The position numbers were made by a program, and so were the translations under genes. This document shows, in pieces, positions 1 to 12,300 of a DNA stretch of 64,000 nt (position 1 is the first letter of the stretch; every line of letters starts with the position of its first letter). The DNA is from Hermodice carunculata (taxonomy: Eukaryota; Annelida; Polychaeta; Eunicida; Amphinomidae): the NCBI GenBank assembly GCA_964020975.1, contig OZ026619.1:84032206-84096205 (forward strand), given 5' to 3'. The notes below the pieces were generated by a model. The model did no database searches and was not told the DNA's origin. It worked only from the letters and a program-made list of their open reading frames with translations.

Positions 1-1231
1 CTCCAAATAAATTAATTATCTGTGCTTCATGTGGTGTTTGCATGTGCACGTTCTTGTCATTCCATACAATTGTCTAAAACCAATTGCAATATCAGATGCT
101 TTATGTGGTAAATGGGCAGACTAAAATGTAAACATGGCGAATAATGTTCGCCTTTTTCTGCTTAACAGAGGTTCAGTGCAAACAGTTATAATCAAGTATG
201 GCTGTGGTGTCGGAACAGTAGCATCCCTATATAATGCAAATAGCGATACATGCTTGTATATACCATACGAGCCATACAGAAACGGAGAGTGGTACTGTGC
301 CTGCATGTAGGAGTCACGTAGAAACCAATGCGGATATTGATGTAGAATTTCATGTACGAGTGACGCATAGGGCCTCGTGACGGCTAGCACGGAGCGCTAG
401 CGAGATGCTAGTCTTAAACACAACCCTACTCACCCACCCACCCACCCCCTCGTCCCTCAGCAGTCAGGCAGATATGGCAGATAGAAACACGAGTTGCATA
501 GAAATAAGACGCTAAAGTACGTTGCGTGAAAGGTTGAAATAGTGCCATAATTGTTGTAATCTTTATACTTTGGCACACTAAGATTATTACTGCATTTTCT
601 TTTCTGCTACGAAAATGTATACTTTGCTGGCGACCAGATGATTCCCACGTCGATTGACCAAATGAGGCTTGTGCTGCCATGTGATGAGCAAACTGCATTA
701 TTATTAATTTACGAGAGGCATGCCATTGACTTTTTCAAATGAGTTGGCACCTGAACAAATGAGCCCAGATTGTATTGAGTTGTTTTGCCCTGGCTTATCA
801 ATATTTGCCTACCTACTGTGTATGTGCCAACCTAGAATTCAGGCCTAATTACCAGTGACGAACTCGAAAGTATTCTTACTCTTCGTACCCGAATTCGCTA
901 TCTTTACGAAGCGTTTGACTCATCTACGCTCCGTAATCGTTACCACTGTACAGTACTTGTCAGGTAAACTGGCATAATATTATCCACGTTGTTGTAATTA
1001 GATCAATGTTTTGTTAGAAACTGTGGCAGAGAGTGGTACATGCTTGTGTGTAGGAGTCAGATACACACCCAAATGGATTGTCATGTAGAATTTCATGAAC
1101 GAATGACGCATAGGGGCTCGTGCCGACGAAGATATGCTTACTTTACTCGGAGGAAACCACTTTACCATTCTTCTAGCTTTCATTTTTCGCAAATGTGGTA
1201 AAAGACCAATTGTTCAGTCGTTGATGAAAAT
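1..1231. other. No gene seen; two copies of a ~110-bp direct repeat
   Basis: I see no coding exon here. The stretches at about 270-385 and 1015-1130 are diverged direct copies of one another, sharing the phrases GTAGAATTTCATG and GACGCATAGGG in the same order and spacing, with unrelated sequence between. A GGGTGGGTGGGTG-type tract (minus strand) lies near 430-450. The short ORFs in this segment show no domain that I recognise. Confidence 0.55.
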
Positions 1232-1377
1232 AAATCATATTATATTTACGGCATTGCTATCTGATTTCCTTGTATCTTCAGCCAAATCATTTTTGCTGTA
1301 ATGCAAATCATATTATATTTACGGCATTGCTATCTGATTTCCTTGTATCTTCACCCAAATCATTTTTGCTGTAATGC
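1232..1377. repeat. Perfect-looking 73-bp tandem duplication
   Basis: Two head-to-tail copies, starting at 1232 and 1305 and each beginning AAATCATATTATATTTACGG, differ at about one base (CAGCC versus CACCC). Such near identity means the duplication is recent or is an assembly duplication. Confidence 0.9.
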
Positions 1378-1686
1378 AAATTGGGTATATTACACGTTCG
1401 AAGATTTTGAATTTTCGCAGACCAAATAGCGATCAACTTTTATTGCGCAAAATTGGTGCGAAATGTAACATTTTTGTCCTTTTTACTTTGCCATTCGATA
1501 AGCTACCTAACACATTTTCAAAACGTATTGTCAAATGGAGTTCATAATGCTACATACAATCACCAACACTCTAGTTCATGGCTTCATTTGGTTTACCTGA
1601 TCAAACCATATGGAAAAGCGCCCCTTTTTCAGGAATAAAATCCAATGGCGACGGGACAGCCAGACAGAAAAGTCAAGGCTACCCTT

Positions 1687-1690
<4 letters not shown>

Positions 1691-1760
<70 letters not shown>
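1691..1760. repeat. Compound (TA)n(TG)n microsatellite
   Basis: About 15 TA units run directly into about 19 TG units. Open frames across it are artefacts of the dinucleotide repeat. Confidence 0.97.
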
Positions 1761-1762
<2 letters not shown>

Positions 1763-3181
1763 TGTAGGCCTACGTTTATTATCACCAGATTTTACTGTCG
1801 TAACACTATTACCATGACTTGGCCATGGCGTGTACTGGGTTCGTCAAACTTTATCATGTGATAAACGTATTCCTGAGTCCCAGCACTGCCAGGCACCAGT
1901 ACGTTAGCTATCGTGTGAGGCATATAAACATTGGGGTCGTCGAACTGGATGAGTTTTGTACCTAGATAACATGGGCCTAAAATTGTGTAAATAGCAACTC
2001 ATTTACCAACACCTTCACAAGACAAGCAAATGAAGCGTAGCGATACATTTGGTAGATTTTTCATGTGTAATGTCCTCCAGTTTCCCTAAGCGGCTTCACT
2101 GCAATGTAATTCAAGTCATCTAATGCAACCAACACAATAACTCTTCAATGATTACTTTGTGAACGCGCAAGATGTAAGCGTTAAATGTGAAGGTGATAAA
2201 ACAGACGACATGTGATATTTAATGACCCAAAGTGGCACCAGTTGCCCACTAGCTATTCAAATAAACGCTCGTGAATCTGAAGCTAATTCCAGCTTCTACT
2301 GGTCAGTACATTGTTCAATGTTTGACTACGTAATATAAATACAATATATTTGAATCACCATTCACCATGTCTGTGATATTTGTTATTCGATCATTTACAG
2401 AGTGATAATAGGTTTATTTGGCTGGACACTGGAGCACAGTATACATTTAACAGTCAATGTGCTGAACCCCTGCAATGGACCCGGCATCGGTTTTCATACA
2501 AAAGCTAAATGTGGTGTGATGAAGTTGCATCATGGATCAATGCAGGACGTTCATGCAATTTTACCACGTGATCAGGTTCTCTTCTGAATTGCTTTTAAAC
2601 GTGAAGAACATCAGCTGTGGGTTTAACACGCCCACGGACAATAACACTGAAATTTAAGAATCAAATGTTTTGATCTGTAACAACATAGTGTGTCGAGTTA
2701 TGGATATAATACAAAACTTCCAGGTTACAATACGTGCGCTTGATGAATTACTTGGTATCAGGTGTTATCAGCTGAACTTTAATCCATTAATATTTTGTAT
2801 CCGCTGAGCCATGAACGTGAAAAGAAGGAGAAAGGCTTGAGAACTCTCAATGCGTTTGTCACAGTTTACACACGCAATGCATCAATGTTTTAGGTCACCT
2901 CAGTATACTTCCTAGCCCAGTCCTGTTAAGAGCTTTGCCGTGCAGTTTATGAGAGTTAATCTTATGAATTTATTATAATCATAAATTAAAAGTGTCGTAC
3001 TAAGTGAATGAAAAAAGAAAGTCATCAGTGTGTGGGTTTTTTTGGCTATGTTGTGCTGTGGGCCGTGGTCTCCAACTCATAGTTATAATACTGGTGAAGT
3101 ATTTCTGTAATCTTCCAGATTCATAACTGTAACCAAAACGATGTGGGCCTACTATTATCCCTTGCTGTCGACCTAGCTGAC
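1761..3181. other. No gene recognised
   Basis: Low-complexity-free spacer. At 2401 a reasonable splice-acceptor-like stretch (a T-rich run ending in TTTACAG) precedes an open stretch to 2587, but neither frame matches a family I know and there is no donor partner, so I do not call an exon. Confidence 0.4.
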
Positions 3182-3297
3182 TGACAAGTTAGGAACACCA
3201 AAAATCAGCAGGCCTACCATGTCCGTTTTTATATTTGCTGACAAGTTAGAAACACCAACGATCAGCAGACCTACCATGTCCGGTTTTATATTTGACA
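3182..3297. repeat. 57-bp tandem duplication
   Basis: Two copies start at 3182 and 3239 with TGACAAGTTAG and continue through the shared phrase CCTACCATGTCCG. They differ at a handful of positions, so they are older than the 1232-1377 duplication. Confidence 0.85.
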
Positions 3298-5583
3298 CAA
3301 GTGATAATTTTTGGGGTTTGAGTGGTTAGGCATTTTTCTAATGGGAAAAAAACTACAGTTTGTAGTTACTGAAGAATATTTCAAAAGTTGAGAGGACTGG
3401 TTCAAAACCACCAGTTGCCTTTTGCAGGTGACTGCCTGTCTCAATCCAGGGGTGAAATTTGCTTCTTTATATTGGTTTTGAAAACTGAGTGTTGAGGTTG
3501 TGGTAATTTTCGAATCTCTGCCTTTTGTTGTTTTTGACTTTGCTCTCGTTGTTGGTTGAAATTTATGAATATAGGTAATGTTTTCCTACACTACTTGAAG
3601 TCATGTTATACGACCATCAGGAAGTACCAAGAAATGGTTCTGGATGAAAAGACACAAATGTAATAGACAGCGCAAGCGAGCTCTCATGGTTACGTACGTA
3701 AAGGCATATGTTCTGTGTTCCTGTTATGGTAGAGTGTACAGTGTAGATTCCAAATCACGGACTACCTCTCGCGGCTAACCAGTTAACGAGATTATGCCTG
3801 CCCCCCCCCCCTCCCAACTCTTTCCAGTGCCCAGATTCATTAGTAGGTACGTATCGAATCCCAGTTCATTGATGATTGAAAGAATAATGGTATGTCGATG
3901 AGGATTTTCTAAAAACATTCACTGTTCACAGAGAAAAGATAAACGCTCTTTCAGTTCACAGGTATCGAATCTTGACGAAAACACGCATCACTTAAATATC
4001 TTCGGGATCCTCTAGACCTATAACGTGCGGCCCTCTCTGCATCAGGTCACAGCTCAGCTCTAGCAGATGAATTTCACACTGCAGCCCGGGTGGCGGAGGG
4101 GGGAGGCACCTACTCAACATCAGGGTGCGTGTGTGCCTCGGACATTTTTATACAATACCCTATCTTAATCCTACACCAGATATAAAAAGGTACCCTTTCT
4201 TAATCCTGTAATGTGTTGAAAGGAGTGCTGCATTGGTGCATCCTGATTGTTACCCCTATCCTAATCCAGCTGTGTACATTTTGGGGGCCTTTTCTAATCC
4301 TGGGAATAATGAAAACAGGGCCTTTCCCGCGACACATACCCAGTTCAATCCTACATGGAAGTACCCCCCCCCACCCCCTCCCCAGGCAATGCAGTCACTT
4401 CCTGAGCGTGCAGGTGCCTCCCTTCCCAATGTAAAATTGTTGAGTCGTGCCGTCCTTCCCAGCGCAAAAGTTGTCTCAAGTCGTTGCCAAAGTGAAGGTT
4501 GGGGAGTGAAATTCACATTCAATTAGGATAACGTGGGCTTGTCTCACTTAACTGCTATGGAGGGGGGGGGGACGGTTGCTAAAAAAGCCAACATTTTGTA
4601 GTTAATTTTTTCCTGCTTTCGACAAACTAAAAATAACCAAACAGTAATCCCCAATCGATTTTTCACACATTATGTTGAATTACAATTAAGAGGCTTTTAC
4701 AGCAGTATAGTCCTACATGGATTAGAAGTCAATAATTTTGTGCCATGTACTCATGATTCATTCTGAAAACCAAATATCACCCATATCCCAGAACTAAAAA
4801 GACCATATCCATGACTTCCTCATTCATATGTTTCAATTTTTCGCCGGACATTTTCTTTCAATTTGTAACTCTTCAAATAATTAAAAAAACATAATTGAGC
4901 CCAAGACTAAATAACAAATAAAACCTGATAACTTTCACTATATTTCATTTAACTTTCTATACATTAATTCTTGTACAGCTTTGATATTTTTAACATGGGT
5001 GTGTGCACATGTCTCAACCAGAAATTACAGAAATACAGGTATCTCTTGTCATACACTATGACCCATGAACCGGTCACTGCTGGTAAGAAAAAAAATACAT
5101 GATCAGAGGCACAAATTTTCACCATCCATGTTGAAAGAGGATACAGTTATTTTCCGTGTTGCAGGTGATGTAAATTGTTTTTAAGGCAGTTGGTACTTTC
5201 TTGTTCCAAATGGAAACAGTACATTCAGTACATCGGTTCAAATCAGTCAAAAGGGGCCACAGACGTACATGTTTGATCATCACTTGCAACACATATGTCA
5301 AAATTACCAGTGGGGAATCAGATGTAAAAATATGTCATTGTAACATTATTATGTCCAGTGAATGTACTTTTGTCAATGTGGTTGAACTTTTCAATGGACA
5401 ACATTTTGTCAACTGCAAAGAACTTCCACTGTCCCACAAGTATCATATATTTCCATTGCAAACACTGGAGTACATTATCATGCTGTGTTACCCACAGCTA
5501 GCGAGTGTGTATGTCCCACTTTGCAATCTGAACTCTTGGGCGAGCAATAGTCAACTGAAAAGGAAGATGATGCAACAATCAGC
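3298..5583. other. No gene; homopolymer tracts and a degenerate short repeat
   Basis: Between about 4150 and 4350 the phrase TACCCTATCTTAATCC and variants recur four or five times at irregular spacing, suggesting a decayed minisatellite. C tracts lie near 3799-3811 and 4365-4373, and a G tract near 4562-4571. No exon or transposon domain was recognised. Confidence 0.45.
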
Positions 5584-5633
<50 letters not shown>

Positions 5634-5642
5634 CGATGATGA

Positions 5643-5676
<34 letters not shown>

Positions 5677-5914
5677 GGTGGTGGTGGGGACAATGATGGT
5701 CATAATGATGATAATGTGGATGACGATGCTGACAAAAAAATGATGAAGGGCATGGTGATCATGATGGCAATGATGGTCGTGCTAACAAAGAAAAATGATG
5801 AAGGCCATAACAATGACAATGATAAAAGTTATGATGACGATAATGATGATGATGGTCACAGTGATGGTGACAAAAATGTGATGATCATGGCGATGATAAT
5901 GATAATGGTTATGG

Positions 5915-5991
<77 letters not shown>

Positions 5992-5998
5992 GTGGTGA
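5584..5998. repeat. Two long (ATG)n arrays with a diverged GAT-rich bridge
   Basis: Arrays at about 5584-5690 (ending in a GGT run) and about 5914-5998 are joined by a degenerate GAT/AAT-rich bridge that looks like a decayed part of the same array. The long Met or Ser runs in the open frames come from the repeat and are not protein. Confidence 0.95.
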
Positions 5999-6328
5999 TG
6001 ACAATGATAGTCACAGTGGTGATGGTAACTATATAAATTGTGATTATGGTGGTGATGATAATGATAATAGTGACAAAAACAAGAAACCTACATCCCAATT
6101 GTATTACAATCTGTTTAAAAAACCGCACAGCACCTGAATTTACAAATCACTGGCATCCAGCTGAAAAACGCCAGAACACGCAACATGTTATCACTGTATG
6201 GCCATGGAATTGTGCCACTTGTTTAAATTTATCACGCCGAGTTTATTACCCATTTCTTGTCAACATTCAGAGTAAAATGGAAACTACCAATTACATGCTA
6301 AGCCAACATTATATCATATATTGCATGG

Positions 6329-7074
<746 letters not shown>

Positions 7075-7397
7075 CAGTGTTGATCCAGTTAACTATTGAA
7101 GGAATTTACTTGATGGGTGTTGGTCATGTTATTCAGGAGAGAGTTCCAGGCATTGGTAATAGCTACGCTGAAAGCGCAATGTTTAACTATTCTGGCTGCA
7201 AAGAGAGCAACCGGTTTCCAGGCAAGACCGTGCACTGTGTTGAAATTAAAGGAGGTAGAAAAGCTGGAAGCATATACCCTGTCAATTTTGTGTTTGATAT
7301 CGAGCACTTGTATCATGTTGTTCCTTCATCTCCAATAAAGTTGATAATTTTGATTCGTCTAATCTGACGATGTACAGGTCTATTACAATCTAGCGTG

Positions 7398-7520
7398 CTA
7401 TTTAGTATGTTCTTTGGCCTAGCTAGTATGTTCTTCTTTTAGCATGTTGGTATGTCCTTCTTAGGGCCCGTTAGTATGTTGTTTGGGCTTGTTAGTATAT
7501 TCTTCTTTGAGCTCTTTTCT
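7398..7520. repeat. ~24-bp degenerate minisatellite inside the LINE
   Basis: About five copies of a TTAGTATGTTCTT-like phrase with spacing of 20-27 bp interrupt the region between the post-RT and C-terminal parts of the minus-strand LINE. The array appears to have arisen or inserted after the element decayed. Confidence 0.65.
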
Positions 7521-7918
7521 CTGTTGACCTGAAGGTCCCAATAAAACATATCTTACTCAATATAACATATCTCCATGGATTCGCACAAATGTGTAACTGT
7601 TTCTTTGCCAGGGCTCTCAATGGATTTGTTTATAACGGGCAGAATTTGATAGGCAATATTTACCCCTGTAGCTGTGTGGCCATGGAATGATAATTGGTTG
7701 TGGATTCTCCCTCTAAATCTTTTCTGCTGCTGTTTCCTTTCAAGAAGTACATCCCAAAATGCATTCATGTCTTGGATTCGATCAGCTTAAGTGCATTGCT
7801 TCGTACTTTCTCTGTGTTAAAAAGCAGTTTCTATGTTTCGGATCATCATTTCAAATTTGTCTTAAATTGCAGGTATCTCTTTCCCTTTATTAACAATTTC
7901 AACCAGTTGGTATCGTTG

Positions 7919-8150
7919 TCAGAAAGCTTTATCTATGACCATTGATGTTAATTTATTTATATAGGTCACAAACAGGAGAGAGCCAGGTACCGTTCTCTGT
8001 ATACCGCTGTTGACACTTATGTAATTTGATGTAATGCCTTCAGCAACCTCTCTTGACCATTTTCCAATAAAAAAATAACTGAGCCAAAGGAGCAGGTGAT
8101 CCATAATTCCATTGAACTCTAGTCTTTCGTGTGGCACTGAATCGAAAGCT
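7919..8150 (-). pseudogene. LINE reverse-transcriptase core fragment
   Basis: This open stretch of about 72 codons contains, in order, PHERLEFNG, a WLSYFF..KWSREV segment and SGIQRTVPGSLLFVTYINK. These correspond to reverse-transcriptase motifs of non-LTR elements between the 'KAFD.V.H..L' and 'GPLLF.IYINDL' blocks. The catalytic F/YADD box should follow at lower coordinates but has decayed beyond sure recognition. It belongs to the LINE at 7075-9640. Confidence 0.8.
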
Positions 8151-10733
8151 TTTATCCTTTCTAAAACATATCATGTCCGTGAGGTCGCGTGTTGCAAGAC
8201 TATCAATCTATTCCTCAATGGTTATCAATTTCTTTTCATGCTGTTTTGGGGGTTGGGGGTTAGATGACCTATTTTGTATTCCTCTTGCAACAATCCTTCA
8301 TCTAAGGATTTCCAAAAAAAGTAATTCTTGGGGTACACCTAGCTGCATAACGCCAGCCTACAGGAATTGACCATCTTTATGGGCAAGCTTAGCTTAATTA
8401 TAAACGTCCAATGTTCTGGAGCTTACATTCGATCATTCCTGCAGTGGTGTTAATGTCTATGAGTAGCTGACCTAAATATCGGTGGTCATAGGTAGGAATA
8501 TTGCCTTAGTCCGCGACCAAAAAAAAACAGTGCAGAAAACGTCGTTTAATATGTTGGCTATTGTCTATTAATGTTTTATACCATATTCCTTAAATATCTA
8601 GTTCATTATCGTTCTGGTTTTTGTGCATGGAATTATGTTCTTCCACAATGCTTTGGGGTATTTTTGATATCTCGGGCCAATCTCAGCTCAAAATCCCACC
8701 ATTGCAGTTGTGGTATTGTGAGCAACATGTTAGGTTGGTGGGTAAAATAAACGTAATAAATGTATTTCTGCTATAAATAAACTTTTCCAACAATAGTGTT
8801 TTCTTTTCATTTCTTGTAGAGCTTTATGATTTATGTACATGTATATGCAATTCCTTTTTGTCACAAATGTGCCTTTAGTAATAATATCCTGTTTGTAGCT
8901 TTGGTGTGAAACCCTGGCAGGAGTCTGTGAAATCTCACCATGCTTTTGTGAAGTAAGTCTTTATTATTAAATTGTTCGATCCAACTTATTTTTGCATGGA
9001 GCTATTGATATTGTAGCTTTCTTTGTTACAGCCAGGTCCCCAATCATCTGCACTGTGGCTTCTGTAAATTGAAACAGGTTGAAAGTCAGATATGCGGGAT
9101 TCCAACACCAGGATTATACTTCAGGCTATTGACAATCAGGTCTGGTAAATGCAGCGCATTGCCTTGTCTGTATCTTGGTGGCGTGTGACGTGTTGCAGAC
9201 ACGCAACAGTCCTGGATGATGCTTATGAGTTTATACTGACTTGGGTCTGCAGTGGATCTGTGGCCTCCTCGGTTGATTTTGCTATAGTTAAGTCGCAAAC
9301 AACAATGGTGAGACTTGTTCGATTGGTCTCTCAAGGTTGTAACTGTTTACATTGCTCTTTGGGCATATATTGTACCCGTTTTAAATTCTTATCTTGGAGT
9401 CAAAGTTTGTGTACATAGACAACCTGGTAGAACAAGTCCACCTGCTGTCATTTTTCGGCATTTAGAACATTTCGTGTACGGGTATAATATGTAATGTTGT
9501 TGATTACCTGCATTCATCATAATCAATTCGACCAATTCGTGAGGACACCAACCAGCGTGTGTTGAGCAAACTTGATGTGCACCTTCACCGCGGCTCTGCT
9601 TTCTGTTGTGAAGATTATTCACACCAAACGCTGATTTGGGGTCACTGTTGTTTCTGATCGCTTTGCGGCAATAGGCGTATTCTGTTAAATCAGATGGCAG
9701 TTAGTTCCTGCCTTGCTCGTAATGTGCTGAATTGGCTGAGCTTTACTTGTAATGAAGTATGTTTTGTCTCATCCTCATTGCTAGATCTGTTTATAGGGTT
9801 TCTTGACTGAGGAGCGGCGTTACTATTCGAATGTTATTATTCGTATTAGGCACAATCTGCCCGCAACAAACTATCAGGTTTCTTTGGCATTCCACCTGTT
9901 ACTTCTTCAAGTTTTCTGTAATTGTTTTCTTTGAAACCCTTTTAACTGCAGTCATATCTCTCTGCGGGTGTATTTCTTTGTTCTTCCTCACACACTTGTA
10001 GGCTACTTTCATTGTATCTTTGGCCTGCCTTTTTTCAATGTGACATTTAAGGACGGTGTTTTATTATCACCCTGCTACCCACTCTAATGTGAGTCTCGTT
10101 GCCTCCACATTTTCCAATATATCACTGTCTACGTAAAAGTCCGAAGAAGTTTTATACTGTTCACTGGTTGTAACTTAAGGATCAAAACTTTCAAAAGACC
10201 GGAATAGAAATGAATTACATCTATTCCTTGTCTTTCAGTCAGATCGCTAAGTTTTTGCAAATCAAATATGATGTTTTATTTTAAGGTAAATTCTAAGTAT
10301 GCACTTTCAGGTCAAGATTTGTTTCATGTTGTTGTGTCTTGAACTATTTGATATTGTTTTGCCCTTCCTCCATATCGCTTGTGCGAGTAGTTGTATTCTC
10401 TTTCCTGAAGCAAGATTGGCGGAATTTGCATTTCTTTTCAATCAAGTTATTTGTCTTCACTGCCGGTACTGCTTGAGAGTTACACATTGTATAGAGTGGC
10501 ATGGTGATCATCATTCCTAGCAAAGCATTCATGGTATCGCCATTAGTCGCATCTTTTAAATCATTCTCTTTTCATTTGATGCGAGGGTGTCTTCAGAAAA
10601 TTGTATTTATCGTTAGAAATAGCGTAACCTAACGATAATTGTCTCATTAGCGGTCCTATTTTCTTTGATTTCTCGGCCTGTATATACTACGATAAACTAC
10701 AGACACTGGTAGGGGGCAGTGGGCGCGGAACAG

Positions 10734-10764
10734 AAGTGTGGTGTATTGGTCATACACCACACTT
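10734..10764. other. Perfect 13-bp stem hairpin
   Basis: AAGTGTGGTGTAT, a 5-base loop (TGGTC), then ATACACCACACTT. All 13 pairs match. It could be a cruciform or a hairpin in a transcript. No flanking target duplication is evident. Confidence 0.85.
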
Positions 10765-11104
10765 ACATGTATGTAGCTGCTACACAGAGCTGGAGATATG
10801 GCTCTGCTGATTAAAGCAGAAACATTATGATACAATAGTCATCTGCATAGTGCGCGGCCTACCACCGATGCAAGCACACAGGGACCCGAAGTTTCCTGAA
10901 AGGGTAGGCAAGAGTCCTGCTGTCATTGCCTGTAAAAATCAAATAAACTGCTTGTTTATCTGTTGAATTCCAAGTGGCTCTCTGTTTGTCGGTAACTTGG
11001 GGACGTCATCACACCTAAATACATGCGAAAATCAACTAAAACATGAAATAGATTCAGCGAACTTTCATTTCACAATAGTGGGGAAGGTTTTACGTACTTA
11101 ATTA

Positions 11105-11190
11105 AAGCATATACCACAGTACCAGCCTGGAAAAAAAGCACATAGCACAGTATTAGCCTGAAAAAAGTACAAAACACAGTATTAGCCTGG
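11105..11190. repeat. ~30-bp short tandem repeat, about 2.5 units
   Basis: The phrase CACAGTATTAGCCTG and variants occur three times (first copy CACAGTACCAGCCTGG), each of the first two followed by an A-rich run. Confidence 0.7.
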
Positions 11191-12300
11191 GATAGTTCCC
11201 CGTCATGTTGATCTGCCATGTTTACTTTTATGGTAAAATGCATTTAATCATCCAACTTGAAGCAAAAGCTTTAATTTGGCGTAGTAGACTACGTGGACAG
11301 AAGTGGCAGGACGTGTATGCAAATATCTGCTCCTTTCCCGGAACTATTTAATTTAAAGGCGGAGCCCACATAATACAAGACAGTTATATCATAGAGAAGG
11401 AAAACGAATCGGCTTTTACACCCCGGGCCATAATTGACAGCAAAGCTTTGTTCCATTTCTCTGATCAATTTCATTATTATTCCCTAGTACGCCAAAACTG
11501 TCGTACAGGTGCGTGCAAAGGCCATTTATTCTGCTGATATTGTAATTTTTCGTTGTTTATAAAATTCTCTGGTTTATTTGACAGATAAAAAGGTGACGTT
11601 ACTTTCCAATATAATGACAATGAAGCTTTTATTTATTAAATAAATGAAAAAGGTTTGAAGTCATAAAAATGCGGAAGACTGAAGGTTGCCGGGAAAGCCC
11701 AGAACGCAATGCTGTAAATATTTGAAATCTGATTACAAAACTTTTTTTTTGCATGCGGAGCTTGTTTAAACATTAAAAAGATGAGTTATTGAAATTAAAC
11801 TCCCTTGAGCAATGAATCATTCTTTGTAATAGGAACACTTGCTGAATTATAGAGATTATTGGTAAGATAGAGAATATAGGTTGTCTACACGGATATCGAG
11901 TTTCAACTACAGCAGTAATACTTATCTTAAATAATGTAAGCATTGAGCTCCTTTTAAAAACGTTTCCAAGAGGATGATTAACCATTGAATTCAGCCAGCG
12001 CCTAAAGTTTTCCAAGAGGCTGGTTGGGCGTGAAGCGCCCAACCCACCCTTAGAATGCTGTCAACCTAGGCAAGCATTTTTGATGTGGTTCGTCTGTGAT
12101 GCTCCTTCAAGTATGTTTCGTTAGCTCGGAAATTTTTAATCATTTGAGCAGACATCATTCTTCGTTCAGCCAATTTAAGCCTGTTGAAGGTAAAAAAGGT
12201 CAATGATTCAGGAAATTCTAATGGAAATATAATGAGGTGACTCAGGATGGTGGGTCTTTCTCGTGTATCATAGTTGCTATATCCGACAGAGATATCTTTT

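Larger units (their letters stand above)
7075..9640 (-). mobile_element. Decayed CR1/L2-like non-LTR retrotransposon (LINE), 5'-truncated
   Basis: Reading down the minus strand, parts of one LINE ORF2 appear in the right order. An endonuclease tail lies at about 9330-9086, where YRQGNALHLPDLIVNS matches the 'TR.R.......LDL.LTN' block. A reverse-transcriptase core follows at about 8150-7919 (PHERL, then SGIQRTVPGSLLFVTYINKL, matching the SGV.QGS.LGPLLF.IYINDL block). The post-RT region is at about 7900-7540 (ETVTHLCESMEICYIEY resembles 'ETF..L.KSLVRP.LEY'), and the C-terminal block AFSVAITNAWNSLLNNMTN is at about 7250-7089. Stops and frame changes are frequent and the GVPQG motif is altered, so the copy is dead and old. 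It is probably a CR1/L2-group relative, from domain style only. Confidence 0.8.
9641..12300. other. No gene recognised; contains a perfect hairpin and a short repeat
   Basis: Apart from the two structures listed separately (10734-10764 and about 11105-11190) I see only unique AT-rich spacer. A 135-codon minus-strand frame at 12066-12473 runs into the hairpin-ended element and shows no recognised domain. Confidence 0.4.

Noticed and set aside
2401-2587. Open stretch after a splice-acceptor-like TTTACAG
   Set aside because: Two frames compete, neither is recognised, and there is no donor, polyadenylation context or partner exon.
5201-5743. 180-codon open frame with a long Met/Val tail
   Set aside because: The tail is an ATG/GGT trinucleotide repeat, and the leading part matches no family and has no splice sites.
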